The notes beneath the pieces were generated by a model, which did no database searches, was not told where the DNA came from, and worked only from the letters and a program-made list of their open reading frames with translations. Of a stretch of 64,000 nucleotides of DNA, positions 41,526 to 50,821 are shown in pieces. Position numbers and translations under genes: made by a program. The stretch is from NCBI RefSeq assembly GCF_049942825.1, contig NZ_CP187970.1, forward strand, positions 372,001 through 436,000, read 5' to 3'. Source of the DNA: Paenibacillus_G sp049942825 (GTDB taxonomy: Bacteria > Bacillota > Bacilli > Paenibacillales > NBRC-103111). Positions within the stretch are counted from its first letter, which is position 1. Each line of letters opens with the position of its first letter.

Positions 41526-42971
41526 ATGCCTTTTACCAAAGTATTCTTCGTCAATGTCTCCCTGCTCGTTACGCTTTCCTATCTCGTAAACCTGGGTTAC
41601 AAATATAGCGCCGGCCGCTTCGGCTGGTGGACCGCCATGTCTGCGAGGGTACGCGATGCTCTGGTGGCGGCGCTGCTTGTGTTCGCCGGCTGGGTGACGA
41701 TGCTCTTCGGTCTGAGGATCAACGAAACCATGCTCTTCGATCTGCGCCTGGTGCCGGTGATCGTGAGCATGTTTGTGTTCCGGCGGACTTCGCTTACCCT
41801 TCTGGTGGGCATCGGCATCGGTCTGGTCCGCCTGACCCTCGGATGGAATGACGCGGGCTTGGCCGGCTTCTTCAACCTGACGCTGCTCGGTCTGGCCGCT
41901 GCGGGCCTGTCCGTCTGGTTCCGGCGGGCGAGCGTCGGCTATCCAGCGAATTTCGTGATATCGCTGCTGGTCATCAATGTGCTCAACGCCGTGAACCTGG
42001 CGCTGTTCGGTGCCATCCCCATCTTGGAGTACGTGAGCACGATCATGCCTTACACGCTTCCCATGGGGACGCTGCTCAGCGCCCTGTTCCTGTTCATTCT
42101 GCGGGACTTCTACCTCGACCAGAAGCGGACCGCTGAGCTTCGTGCGACGAACGAACTGCTCGTCGAACAGAAAAGAGAGCTGGAGCGGGCTAAGGCGGTG
42201 CTCGAGCAGCAGGCACGCGACCTGCAGTTGGCCTCGCGCTACAGGTCGGAGTTTCTGGCGACGATGTCGCATGAGCTGCGGACGCCGCTGAACAGCATCA
42301 TCACGCTCTCTCAGCTTACGGCCGACGGGCATGAGGGGCGCTTCACGGAGGAGGAGGTGCAGTATCTCGGAATCATCCGGGCATCCGGTGAGGAGCTCCT
42401 GCGGCAGATCAACGACATCCTGGATCTCTCCAAGATGGAAGCGGGCCACCTGGAGCTGCACGATGAGGAGGTCTCCGTCCGGGAGATCGCCCAGATCCTG
42501 GAGCATATCTTCTCCTGGGCTGCAGGCCAAAAGGGACTCTCCTTCTCCGCCACCACTGCCGGGGATGCTCCCGAGATCATCCGGACGGATGCGGCCCGGG
42601 TCCACCAGATCCTCAAGAATCTGATGACCAACGCGGTCAAGTTTACCGAGGAGGGCGGCGTCGCCTTGGAGATCGGCGCCGTACGCGGAGGGCCCGACGG
42701 GGAAGAGGGACCCTGGGTGGCTTTCTCCGTTCTCGATACCGGCATCGGCGTCAGTACAGACAAGCATGCGCTGATCTTCGAAGCGTTCCGCCAGGCGGAC
42801 GGTTCCATCTCCCGGAGGTACGGCGGCACGGGTCTGGGCCTGTCCATCTCGTTGGAGCTGGCCAAGAGGCTCGGCGGCCACCTCAGCGTAGAGAGCGAGG
42901 CGGGGAAGGGAAGCCGCTTCACGCTGTATTTGCCCGTAAGCCGGCAGCAGCCGGATTCGATTCCGTCATAG
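41526..42971 (+). CDS. Sensor histidine kinase with 5TM (LytS/5TMR-LYT type) sensor domain
   Basis: The 481-residue kinase has six or so membrane segments up to about residue 195, including the 5TMR-LYT-type core (LRINETMLFDLRLVPVIVSM). A coiled coil (about 200-235; LRATNELLVEQKRELERAK) leads into HisKA with LATMSHELRTPLNSIITLS (His249). The HATPase is intact: N box NLMTNAVKFTEEG, G1 VLDTGIGVS, G2 GGTGLGLSI. No regulator gene is adjacent. It has a GGAGG ribosome site and lies 76 nt after the GRAS-like gene, so the two may be co-transcribed. Confidence 0.9.
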   Translation: MPFTKVFFVNVSLLVTLSYLVNLGYKYSAGRFGWWTAMSARVRDALVAALLVFAGWVTMLFGLRINETMLFDLRLVPVIVSMFVFRRTSLTLLVGIGIGLVRLTLGWNDAGLAGFFNLTLLGLAAAGLSVWFRRASVGYPANFVISLLVINVLNAVNLALFGAIPILEYVSTIMPYTLPMGTLLSALFLFILRDFYLDQKRTAELRATNELLVEQKRELERAKAVLEQQARDLQLASRYRSEFLATMSHELRTPLNSIITLSQLTADGHEGRFTEEEVQYLGIIRASGEELLRQINDILDLSKMEAGHLELHDEEVSVREIAQILEHIFSWAAGQKGLSFSATTAGDAPEIIRTDAARVHQILKNLMTNAVKFTEEGGVALEIGAVRGGPDGEEGPWVAFSVLDTGIGVSTDKHALIFEAFRQADGSISRRYGGTGLGLSISLELAKRLGGHLSVESEAGKGSRFTLYLPVSRQQPDSIPS

Positions 42972-43087
42972 TCACCCATTTAAGGCGTCCCTGGGAGGGG
43001 TCTTTTTCTTTTCCATTCGAAGCTCCGAATAAAAACAGTCCGTGCGGGCTAAAGTAGGATGGGTATGCGAACCGGGTCTGGTGTGAA

Positions 43088-43131
43088 TTGTAAAATAAAA
43101 TTTACAAAACATTATATACTTTACAAAAGTA
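43088..43131 (+). promoter_or_regulatory. Palindromic operators upstream of the nitroreductase gene
   Basis: TTGTAAA-n6-TTTACAA (43088-43107) is a perfect 7-bp inverted repeat. A second, ACTTT-ACA-AAAGT (43118-43130), follows, separated by TATATA-like sequence that could be a -10 element. The arrangement fits control by an HxlR/MarR-type thiol or quinone sensor. No such gene is adjacent. Confidence 0.55.
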
Positions 43132-43177
43132 AGTGATTCGGCTATGATGAAAAAAACAAGATTTGGGAGTGAGCCAC

Positions 43178-43795
43178 ATGAGCCAAGTAAACCAAACGAT
43201 CAGCGCAGAAGAAGCGATTCTGTCCCGTCATTCCGTACGCAAATACGAGCGTGACGTGGTGATTCCGGAAGCGGAACTTAACGAAATTCTGTCCCTGGCG
43301 CACAGCGCACCGTCCTCATGGAACCTGCAGCACTGGCGTTTCCTCGTGATTCAGGAGCAGGCGAACAAGGACCGTCTGCTGCCGATCGCCTTCAACCAGC
43401 AGCAGGTATCCGACGCTTCCGTCGTTGTCGTAGTGCTCGGCGACCTGGAAGCGAACCTTATCGCTCCGAAGGTCTATGAGTCGGCGACGCAGGAGATCCG
43501 CGACATGATGGTCGGCCAGATCAACGGCGCGTATCAGAACAATCCGGCCGTAGCACGCGACGAGGCGATCCGCAACGCTTCCCTGGCGGCGATGCAGTTG
43601 ATGCTGGCAGCCCGTGCCAAAGGCTACGATACCGTACCGATGGGCGGCTACAACCCGCAAGCACTGATCGAGGAGTTCAAGATTCCGGCGCGCTATGTAC
43701 CGGTAATGCTCCTGCCGATCGGCAAAGCGGCGAACCCTGCACGTGCGACCGAGCGTCTGCCGCTCGATAACGTCGTCATCAACGAGAGCTTCTAA
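43178..43795 (+). CDS. Nitroreductase family protein
   Basis: A 205-residue FMN-dependent nitroreductase. AILSRHSVRKYERDVVIPEAE is the N-terminal FMN-binding Arg motif, AHSAPSSWNLQHWRFLVIQE the second, and a C-terminal ARAKGYDTVPMGGYNP the dimer/FMN region. Such enzymes reduce quinones, nitroaromatics or act as general NAD(P)H:FMN oxidoreductases, as YdgI/YodC of B. subtilis. Start ATG 43178 has GGGAGTGA upstream. Palindromes upstream suggest regulation by a quinone or thiol sensor. A strong terminator follows. Confidence 0.9.
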   Translation: MSQVNQTISAEEAILSRHSVRKYERDVVIPEAELNEILSLAHSAPSSWNLQHWRFLVIQEQANKDRLLPIAFNQQQVSDASVVVVVLGDLEANLIAPKVYESATQEIRDMMVGQINGAYQNNPAVARDEAIRNASLAAMQLMLAARAKGYDTVPMGGYNPQALIEEFKIPARYVPVMLLPIGKAANPARATERLPLDNVVINESF

Positions 43796-43827
43796 TCCGA
43801 ACGGTGGCCATCTAGGCTCACTTACCG

Positions 43828-43869
43828 AACCCCCGATCCCGCCGCTTAGGCGGGCCGGGGGTTTTTTGT
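43828..43869 (+). terminator. Terminator after the nitroreductase gene
   Basis: ACCCCCGATCCCGCC and GGCGGGCCGGGGGT form a long G+C-rich stem with one mismatch around GCTTA, followed by TTTTTTG. Confidence 0.85.
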
Positions 43870-44254
43870 TAAGCATGTGCTTCCTCGAAAGAACCTCGAT
43901 CAGGGGTTTTTCTTACAATATAAGAATGTATATCTCGCCAGGACTTGATCCCGTCATCTTATATTTCTTATCAACGCACATCTAAACGCGCACCGTCCGT
44001 AAAAGACGGCGAAGCCGTTTAGCTTGTAACCGGGATGTGGGCCGTCCCCGGTTCGGTCTCATGTCTAATTTTCGGGGGAAAAGATGCATAGATCGGCCTG
44101 TAGGCGAATGATTCGGCCCTGGGGTATAATCAGGATAACATCACCGGACATACCGAGGATTTCAGCGCATCCGGTACGGTAAGCGTTACCACAAACGGCG
44201 GCGGCTCCCCGCTTCCGATGCGACGGCATCGTCCGGCCCTTGAGGTGACTTTCT
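43870..44254. other. Intergenic region before the YesM-type kinase gene
   Basis: About 385 bp without a supported gene. Between 43990 and 44075 the sequence has several inverted repeats (CCGTC/GACGG; ACCGGGA/TCCCCGGT) and could be a structured leader RNA, but it does not match any riboswitch class I know. An AT-rich stretch at 43915-43985 has ATATAAGA/TCTTATAT arms. Confidence 0.4.
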
Positions 44255-46045
44255 ATGAATCCGGTTGCAGCACTAATCCGCTGGTCCAACAACGTGAACA
44301 TCCGCAATAAGCTCATTCTTGCTTTTATCCTCGTCGTCTTCATCCCCGTGATGCTTGTCGGCGGTTTTCTGACCTATGAGTTCCGCCAGACCGTGCTTGA
44401 CCATGCAACGCAGCAGACCTCGAATAACGTGGATAAGATCAAGCAGAGAACACTTGAAATCATCCGGATGCCGATCGAGGTATCGAACAAGCTGCTTGTC
44501 GATCCGCGCCTCAGCACGCTGGTCAATACCCGCTATGATTCCACCTATGAGGTGGTGGAGGCCTACCGGAATTACGCCGAATTCAAGGAATATATGAAGC
44601 TGTACAAGGAGATCACCAATATCCGATTCTACACGACCAATCCGACGCTGATCGACAACTGGGATTTTCTCCAGCCGGATACGAGGACGATGGGGGCCTT
44701 CTGGTACCGCAATGCGATGGCTAACAACCACGATACGATCTCCTGGAATTATATCGAAGACGAGACGAAGGGCAATCAGAAGTATCTCAGCCTGGTGAGG
44801 CGCGTGGTATTCCATGAGTACCGGACCTCCGGTGTCCTGGTCATCAACGTCAACGCCGATTCGCTGAATGCGATGGTACGGCAGGAGCCGTTCGATACGA
44901 TGCTGCTGGATGAGCGGGGGTATGTCGTCGCCGCGAAGAATCCCGCGTGGGTCGGGCGCAATGCGGCGGAGCTGCAGCTTGGTCCGGACTTCCTGAACAT
45001 GGTGACCGGAACCTACGAGGCCGTGTTCAGCGGGAAGCCGTCGAAGGTGCTCGTCGAGGATCTGCTGCCGGAAGCGAGCGGTAACGGGCTCAAGATCGTG
45101 TCGATTTTTACGATCGAGAGCATCGTCAGCGGAGCCAACCGGATCTCCCTGATGGGCCTGATTATTATCCTGACGAGCCTGTCGATCGCGATGGTGCTCA
45201 TCTACTTTTCTTCGAAGCTATTGTCAGGCCGCCTGTTCCGGCTTAAGGAGCAGCTCGTTCAAGTGTCCACAGGGAATCTGAACGTGGTTTCGACCATCGA
45301 CGGGAACGATGAGATCGGGATGCTGTCGCGCCAGTTCAACTACATGGTGGAGAGCATCCGGGAGCTGATGGAGGAAGTGAGCGAGTCCAATCACCAGAAA
45401 AGCCAGCTCGAGCTGCAGCAGCGGGACATTAAGCTGAAGATGATGGCAAGCCAGATCAATCCGCATTTTCTGTTCAACGCGCTGGAGTCGATCCGGATGA
45501 AAGCCCATATGCAGGGGCAGGCCGAGCTTGCCGCGATCGTCCGCTCCCTGGGTAAGCTGCTCCGTAAGAATCTGGAGATCGGCGGAGGGCGGATTCCGCT
45601 GACCGAGGAGCTGGAGATCGTGCGCTGCTACCTGGAGATCCAGACGTTCCGCTTCGAGGACCGGCTGACCTTCAAGCTGGAGCTTGACCCGCTCGCCCGG
45701 GACATCCCGCTGCCGCCGCTGATGATCCAGCCGCTCGTGGAGAATGCGATCATCCACGGCCTGGAGAGCCGGGAGGAGGGCGGGGTCGTCGAGGTGCGGA
45801 CGAAGCTGGAGGATGACCACCTGCGGATCGAGGTGATCGACAACGGCCTCGGCATCCCGCCGGAGCGCATGGCGTTCATCGAGCGGTCGCTGGAGGACAG
45901 CGACGGGGAGGGCGAGCACCGGATCGGGCTGCGCAATGTGCACCAGCGGCTCGGCCTGACCTACGGCGAAGGATACGGATTGCAGATTACGAGCAGGCCG
46001 GATGCGGGCAGCCGCATTCATTTCATGATACCGGTAGGGGGATGA
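44255..46045 (+). CDS. Sensor histidine kinase, YesM-like (Cache-HAMP-His_kinase)
   Basis: The 596-residue kinase has TM1 at about 20-42 (LILAFILVVFIPVMLVGGFL), an extracytoplasmic Cache-type sensor to about 290, and TM2 (LMGLIIILTSLSIAMVLIYF). A HAMP domain follows (about 325-380; SGRLFRLKEQLVQVSTGNL). The LytS-type His_kinase motif is NPHFLFNALESIRMKA (His404), and the ATPase has NAIIHGLESREEGG and VIDNGLGIPPERM. It is the YesM-like partner of the AraC-type regulator that starts 5 nt after its stop. These pairs normally control sugar uptake genes. Here the next gene is an EamA transporter, not an ABC sugar transporter. Confidence 0.92.
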   Translation: MNPVAALIRWSNNVNIRNKLILAFILVVFIPVMLVGGFLTYEFRQTVLDHATQQTSNNVDKIKQRTLEIIRMPIEVSNKLLVDPRLSTLVNTRYDSTYEVVEAYRNYAEFKEYMKLYKEITNIRFYTTNPTLIDNWDFLQPDTRTMGAFWYRNAMANNHDTISWNYIEDETKGNQKYLSLVRRVVFHEYRTSGVLVINVNADSLNAMVRQEPFDTMLLDERGYVVAAKNPAWVGRNAAELQLGPDFLNMVTGTYEAVFSGKPSKVLVEDLLPEASGNGLKIVSIFTIESIVSGANRISLMGLIIILTSLSIAMVLIYFSSKLLSGRLFRLKEQLVQVSTGNLNVVSTIDGNDEIGMLSRQFNYMVESIRELMEEVSESNHQKSQLELQQRDIKLKMMASQINPHFLFNALESIRMKAHMQGQAELAAIVRSLGKLLRKNLEIGGGRIPLTEELEIVRCYLEIQTFRFEDRLTFKLELDPLARDIPLPPLMIQPLVENAIIHGLESREEGGVVEVRTKLEDDHLRIEVIDNGLGIPPERMAFIERSLEDSDGEGEHRIGLRNVHQRLGLTYGEGYGLQITSRPDAGSRIHFMIPVGG

Positions 46046-46049
46046 TGTG

Positions 46050-47660
46050 ATGAAGAAGGTTGTGATTGTCGATGATGAGCTCGCGATCCGCAAGGGGCTT
46101 CGCACGCTCATCGACTGGGAGCGGTACGGCTTTGAAGTGGCGGGCGACGCGGCGAACGGCCGGGAGGGACTGCGGCTGCATGCGGAGCTGTCTCCGGACC
46201 TGATGGTCGTCGATATCAAAATGCCGGGGATGGACGGGCTGCAGCTGCTCGAGGAAATCCGGAAGACGGATTCGGCGTGCCGGTTCCTTGTCTTAAGCGG
46301 CTACGCGGACTTCCAATACGCGAAGCAGGCCATCGGGTGCGGCGTGAACGGGTACATGCTGAAGCCCGTGGACGAGGAGGAAGTGCACCGGGAGCTGGAG
46401 CGGATCGCCGCCGAGATGGAGCACAAGGCGCAGACGGTCCGGCTCAGCCGCTCGAGGCGGCGTGAAGAGCTGCTGCGGGCCGTGCTTCACGGCGGCGCGG
46501 CCGCGCAAGGACTGGGACGCGAGGAGCTGGAGGAATTGACCGGAGGTCAGGGCCGCACCTGCGGCATTCTGCTCGTGGCGGTGAACCCGAGCGCGGGCGC
46601 GGAGGCCGGAGCGGCCGCGCACACCGCGGCCGAAGCTTACGGGACCGCGAAGCGCTGGCTGACCGAGTCGTTCGATGCGTGCGGCTGCGGGTTCGTCTTC
46701 CCGGCCGAGCCTTACATCGGCCTGCTGCTCTACGAGAACCCGGGCATGCCGAAGGTCCGGCAGCGGCTCTACGACGAGCTCAGCGAGGGACTCGGCGCGC
46801 TCGGCCTCGCTTTCACGGCGGCAGCCGGGCCGGCGGCGGGCAGCCCGGAAGGCCTGGCAGCCTCCTACGCCGGGGCGTGCCGGCTGCTCGGGCAGCGCTT
46901 CCTGCTGGGCGGCGCGGAGATTCATACGCGGCTCGGCGCGGAGCTCGAGGAGCTGCTGGCAGCAACGGCGGAGCCCCCGGAGAAGGTGGCTGCCGCTGCG
47001 GAGAAGAGCGCCGAGAAGCTCTACTTTGCCCTGGACCTCGGGGACAAGGAAGGGGTGCGGGACGCGCTGACGGAGGCCGGCCGCTGGATGCTGCGCCAGG
47101 ATCCGGCCGAGCAGGCGGTGAAGACCCAATTCGCCCAGCTGGTCACGGTGGTGCTCGGCAAGCTGTCCGAGGGCGGCGCCGCAGCGCTGCCTCGGGTACA
47201 GGAGAGCATGCCGGTCGTGACGGGGATCTACGAACAGCCGAGCTATCAAGCCCTGCTCCGTTATGTGGGGAGCGCTTTCGACAAGCTGATCGACACGGCC
47301 GGCAGCACGAGCAGCGAGCCGGTGCTGAAGCAGATGCTGCATTTTATCCAGCGGCACTACAGCGAGAACCTGAAGCTAGAGACGCTCGCGGAGCTGTTCA
47401 AATACAACAGCGGCTATCTCGGCAAGCTCTTCAAGAACTACACCGGCGACAGCTTCCACACCTACCTCGACAAGGTGCGCATCCGGCGGGCGATCGAGCT
47501 GCTCGGTGAGGGGCTCAAGGTGCATCAGGTCGCCCAGCTCGTCGGCTATGCCAACGTGGATTACTTCCACAGCAAGTTCAAGAAGTACGTCGGCATGCCG
47601 CCGTCCGCTTACAAAGAAAAGCCGCAGCGCGCCGAGGTGAAGATCGGCGAAGGTTTCTAG
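46050..47660 (+). CDS. Response regulator, YesN-like, with C-terminal AraC HTH
   Basis: A 536-residue regulator. The receiver is VVIVDDELAIRKGL with phosphoacceptor Asp55 in LMVVDIKMPGMDG and Lys in NGYMLKPVDEEE. A long, alanine-rich middle region (about 130-420) has unclear function. The AraC double HTH at the C-terminus is NLKLETLAELFKYNSGYLGK and VHQVAQLVGYANVDYFHSKF. I preferred ATG 46050 over GTG 46047, as the ribosome site (TAGGGGGA) fits it. It is translationally linked to the kinase gene (4-nt gap). Confidence 0.92.
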   Translation: MKKVVIVDDELAIRKGLRTLIDWERYGFEVAGDAANGREGLRLHAELSPDLMVVDIKMPGMDGLQLLEEIRKTDSACRFLVLSGYADFQYAKQAIGCGVNGYMLKPVDEEEVHRELERIAAEMEHKAQTVRLSRSRRREELLRAVLHGGAAAQGLGREELEELTGGQGRTCGILLVAVNPSAGAEAGAAAHTAAEAYGTAKRWLTESFDACGCGFVFPAEPYIGLLLYENPGMPKVRQRLYDELSEGLGALGLAFTAAAGPAAGSPEGLAASYAGACRLLGQRFLLGGAEIHTRLGAELEELLAATAEPPEKVAAAAEKSAEKLYFALDLGDKEGVRDALTEAGRWMLRQDPAEQAVKTQFAQLVTVVLGKLSEGGAAALPRVQESMPVVTGIYEQPSYQALLRYVGSAFDKLIDTAGSTSSEPVLKQMLHFIQRHYSENLKLETLAELFKYNSGYLGKLFKNYTGDSFHTYLDKVRIRRAIELLGEGLKVHQVAQLVGYANVDYFHSKFKKYVGMPPSAYKEKPQRAEVKIGEGF

Positions 47661-47772
47661 GACGGAAGCGTATCGCGTTCCGGGCACCGGGGCATCCAAT
47701 ATAAGTAAAAATGGGCCTGTCCAAATCTTCCCCTCCATGTTATGTTACTAAGATATCTGAGGGGGAAGAGAC

Positions 47773-48732
47773 ATGAAGAACAAGGGCGTCATGATGGTAC
47801 TCGCCGCGGCCGTTGCCTGGGGGTTGTCGGGCATCGGGGCGCAGCTGTTTTTCTCGCACTATGGTTCGTCTCCCGGCTGGCTCGTGTCCGTCCGTATGCT
47901 GTCCGCCGGGGGGCTGATGATACTGCTGCATGGTCTGCTGCAGGGAGCGAAGAGCACCTTCTCGGTGTGGACGCACAAGAAGGACCGCCGCTCGCTGCTC
48001 GTCTTCGGGCTGGTCGGCATGCTTGGGGTGCAGTATACGTTCTTCGAAGCGATTGACAAGGGCAATGCGGCTACCGCGACCCTGCTTCAGTACCTGGGGC
48101 CGGTCTTCATCATCGCTTACGTGTCGGTCCAAATGCGCCGGATGCCCGGCGGCCGGGAGCTGTCGGCCTTCGCGCTGGCGCTGATCGGGATCTTTCTCAT
48201 GACAACGGGAGGCTCTTTCGGCTCCCTGACGATGTCGGTGGAAGCGTTCGTGTGGGGCATCCTGACGGCGCTCGCTGCGGCGTTCTACACGCTCTACCCC
48301 GGCCGCCTGGTCGCGGCCTGGGGCTCGGTGCCCGTCGTGGGCTGGAGCATGCTGATCGGCGGGGCGGGACTCGCCGTACTGCATCCCCCATGGACCTTCG
48401 ACTGGAGCCAGAGCTCGCTGTACATGGGCGGGCTGCTCGCGTTCATTGTCATCATCGGAACGATCATTCCCTTCTTCCTGTTCCTCGAGAGCCTCCGCTA
48501 TGTGACGGCCGCCAAGGCAAGCATCCTGAGCAGCGCCGAGCCGCTGACCTCCGTGCTGGTCGGTATGCTGTTCCTTCACATCCCCATGGATGCGGTGCAG
48601 CTGCTGGGGAGCCTGTGCATTATTCTTACTGTTGTTGTCCTGACCCTGCCGTCCCGCCGTAAGGAGGAGGCTGCCGAAGACCCGGCAGACTCGGGGGAGC
48701 GGAAGGGGGAGGAAGTCCGGCCTCTGCCATGA
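47773..48732 (+). CDS. EamA/DMT-family transporter (ten TM)
   Basis: The 319-residue protein shows two EamA repeats: GVMMVLAAAVAWGLSGIGAQ, ARMLSAGGLMILLHGLLQG-like helices, then a second half from about 150 (VEAFVWGILTALAAAFYTLY; TAAKASILSSAEPLTSVLVG). It ends in a charged tail (RKEEAAEDPADSGERKGEE). EamA transporters usually export or import amino acids, nucleobases or sugars. No substrate can be read. Its stop codon TGA lies in the loop of a hairpin (48720-48742). It is preceded by GAGGGGGAAGAGA. Confidence 0.88.
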   Translation: MKNKGVMMVLAAAVAWGLSGIGAQLFFSHYGSSPGWLVSVRMLSAGGLMILLHGLLQGAKSTFSVWTHKKDRRSLLVFGLVGMLGVQYTFFEAIDKGNAATATLLQYLGPVFIIAYVSVQMRRMPGGRELSAFALALIGIFLMTTGGSFGSLTMSVEAFVWGILTALAAAFYTLYPGRLVAAWGSVPVVGWSMLIGGAGLAVLHPPWTFDWSQSSLYMGGLLAFIVIIGTIIPFFLFLESLRYVTAAKASILSSAEPLTSVLVGMLFLHIPMDAVQLLGSLCIILTVVVLTLPSRRKEEAAEDPADSGERKGEEVRPLP

Positions 48733-48752
48733 CGGCAGAGGCTGTTTGCTAT
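48720..48752 (+). terminator. Hairpin at the end of the EamA gene with the stop codon in its loop
   Basis: GCCTCTGCC and GGCAGAGGC form a 9-bp stem around ATGAC, and the TGA stop (48730-48732) lies within the loop. The following TGTTTGCTATTT is a weak T-tract. Confidence 0.6.
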
Positions 48753-48798
48753 TTGGGGCAGGGGGATTGCTGCTTCTATTTCGGTTGCGTTATGGGCA

Positions 48799-49977
48799 TC
48801 ACGACCGGGCTGCGGCCCGGGCGAGGGCCCCGCTTTTGCGCAGGGAGAACGAAACGAAGGCAGCGATCAGGCTGAGCAGGGCCGCCACACTGCCGATCCA
48901 AGGGTTGTAGTGGACGGTGGAGGTCCAGCTCACAGCGGCCCCGCCTGCGCCGGCGCCTGCCGCGAGTCCCAGGTGAATCACGGACAGATTGAGGCTGAGC
49001 ACGAGATTGCTGGATTGGGGCGCCTGCTGGATGAAGTAGGTCTGAAGGGCCGGCGCACTCATAAAGAGGGAGCTGAACCAGATCACGACGAGGATGAGGC
49101 CGGCGGTCAGCGAGGCGGTGACCAAGGGAAGCAGCCCGAGCGTGACCGCTGCGAGGGCGATGGTGGAGATGAGCATGAACACGCTGCCCCACCGGTCAAC
49201 CCCGATGCCGCCCAGCCGCGACCCGAGCATGCCCACCAGCCCGAGCGTCAGCATGATGGCGCCAAGCAGGGAAGCGTTCAGGTGAAGTACCTCCTGCAGG
49301 TAAGGAGTGAGGTACGTCAGCAGCACCGAATTGCTGCCGTTCTGCAGCAGGGAGACGAGCAGGCCGCTCAGAATGACAGGTTGGCCGAGCACCGAGAACC
49401 GCTGGCGGAACGTGACTGGCGCATCGCCTTCGATCTGGGGGAGAAGCTGCAGGAGCAGCAGCGTGACGGCGAGACTGACAGCGGCCAGACCGGCGAAGAT
49501 GGCCTGCCAGCTCCACCACCCGGTGACCGCGATCCCGATGGGCACGCCGAGGGCCATGGCGCTTCCGAAACCGAGTGCAATCATGGAGATGGCGCTGCCC
49601 ATCCGCTCCGGGGGCACGAGTTTCGTGACCGAGGAGACCGCGACGACCGTATAGACGCCTGCGCTCAAGCCCAGGATGATCCGGGAGACGAGCATGACGG
49701 CATAGCCCGTACTGGCCCAGGAGAGGAGGGATCCGGCGATGAAAATGGCGAGCGAGCCAAGGAGCAGGGATTTGCGGCCGAGACGGGAGGTCACGGCGAT
49801 GAGAATGGGGGTTCCGAGGGCAAAAGAGAGGGAATAAGCTGTAATGAACTGGCCGGCGAGTGCGATGGAGATGCCGAGGTCATCGGCCATGGCGTGCAGG
49901 ACGCCTCCTACGACAAGCTCGGCCGTCCCCACGAGGAAAGCGCCAAGGGCAAGCAGCAGAATAGGCAGTCGATTCAT
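48799..49977 (-). CDS. MFS transporter (DHA1/AraJ-like)
   Basis: A 392-residue major facilitator with twelve predicted helices. Motif A is visible after TM2 as RLGRKSLLLGSLA, and the first helix has FLVGTAELVVGGVL, typical of the AraJ/YdhP/chloramphenicol-efflux subgroup. It probably exports drugs or sugars. It is divergent from the HxlR-family gene and separated from it by about 170 bp with a palindrome, suggesting it is the target of that regulator. Confidence 0.88.
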   Translation of the reverse strand: MNRLPILLLALGAFLVGTAELVVGGVLHAMADDLGISIALAGQFITAYSLSFALGTPILIAVTSRLGRKSLLLGSLAIFIAGSLLSWASTGYAVMLVSRIILGLSAGVYTVVAVSSVTKLVPPERMGSAISMIALGFGSAMALGVPIGIAVTGWWSWQAIFAGLAAVSLAVTLLLLQLLPQIEGDAPVTFRQRFSVLGQPVILSGLLVSLLQNGSNSVLLTYLTPYLQEVLHLNASLLGAIMLTLGLVGMLGSRLGGIGVDRWGSVFMLISTIALAAVTLGLLPLVTASLTAGLILVVIWFSSLFMSAPALQTYFIQQAPQSSNLVLSLNLSVIHLGLAAGAGAGGAAVSWTSTVHYNPWIGSVAALLSLIAAFVSFSLRKSGALARAAARS

Positions 49978-50102
49978 AAACCATCATCCTTTCGGTTACG
50001 GACTTTTCGGCACGGCGGGCCGGCTGGAGTCCGATCGATCTCGTTTGATTGACAGTATAATACGGCTGCTATATCGTGGTAAGAAGGCAAAGGTTTTGGA
50101 CA

Positions 50103-50135
50103 TTGTCCTGTTATTTTGACTAACTATACTTTAGT
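50103..50135 (+). promoter_or_regulatory. Promoter and operator of the HxlR/MFS divergent region
   Basis: TTGTCC (50103-50108) and TATACT (50125-50130) are 16 bp apart, and the -10 lies inside the inverted repeat ACTAA-n7-TTAGT (50119-50135). An autoregulated HxlR gene would be repressed from such a site. Confidence 0.5.
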
Positions 50136-50149
50136 AAGCGGGTGAAGGT

Positions 50150-50488
50150 ATGGAGCAGCCTTGTCCTGAGGTACAGAAGAACTCGAACATCTGCGACGTC
50201 CTGCAAATTCTCGGTGCCAAATGGGCGTTCCTCGTAATTGATGAACTGCAGAAAGGACCGCAGCGGTTCAAGCAGCTGCAGCGCAGTGTTGCGGTGGTCA
50301 AGACCCAGTCTCTGACCGATACGCTGCGCCATCTGGAGCAGACCGGCATCGTCCGGCGTGAGGTGTATCCCACCGTGCCCGTCACGGTCGAGTATTCCCT
50401 GACCGAGAAGGGGCAGGACTTCCATGGGGTGCTGAAGGAAATGGACCGTTGGGCCCTGAAGTGGCGGATCCGCGACGGCCAGGCGTAA
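50150..50488 (+). CDS. HxlR-family transcriptional regulator
   Basis: The 112-residue protein has the HxlR winged helix: VLQILGAKWAFLVIDELQKG, then FKQLQRSVAVVKTQSLTDTL and GIVRREVYPTVPVTVEYSLT. Two cysteines near the N-terminus (EQPCPE; NSNICDVL) include the conserved position used for redox or quinone sensing in the HxlR/YodB/CatR subgroup. It is divergent from the MFS gene. Start ATG 50150 has GGGTGAAGG. Confidence 0.9.
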   Translation: MEQPCPEVQKNSNICDVLQILGAKWAFLVIDELQKGPQRFKQLQRSVAVVKTQSLTDTLRHLEQTGIVRREVYPTVPVTVEYSLTEKGQDFHGVLKEMDRWALKWRIRDGQA

Positions 50489-50557
50489 CAGGCAAAAGCC
50501 GCTCCCGAAGGAACGGCTTCATCCCGAGTATGCAACATCATAGCTTACATTCCTGTA

Positions 50558-50610
50558 AGGAACCGGAATTTCGCCTTTGAAATATAAAGCGAATATTCCG
50601 GTTCCTCTTT
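50558..50610. terminator. Strong hairpin between the HxlR and PhoX genes
   Basis: AGGAACCGGAATTTCGC (50558-50574) pairs with GCGAATATTCCGGTTCCT (50589-50606), a 17-bp stem with one bulge, followed by CTTT. It lies between convergent genes and probably terminates both. The stretch 50489-50821 contains no gene that I can support. Confidence 0.7.
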
Positions 50611-50821
50611 CGTTTGGCAGCCTTGGCAAGAGGCGCAGGCGGCGGGGCATAAGCCGGTGCTTGGATGAGCAGGGGCCCGGGCTGTGCGGGTATCCTGACT
50701 ATTGCTTGCCCCAAACAGATTGCGCTGTATCCTGCTCGCAACCTAACGGATTGCTCCCTGTCCAAGAACGGGATGCCTTCGGAAGACGGGACCACACGGG
50801 CAGTCTTCTCTGCCGGTGCGG

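Noticed and set aside
43990..44075. Possible riboswitch upstream of the YesM-type kinase
   Set aside because: Inverted repeats are present but I cannot match the sequence to any riboswitch class, and the stems are short.
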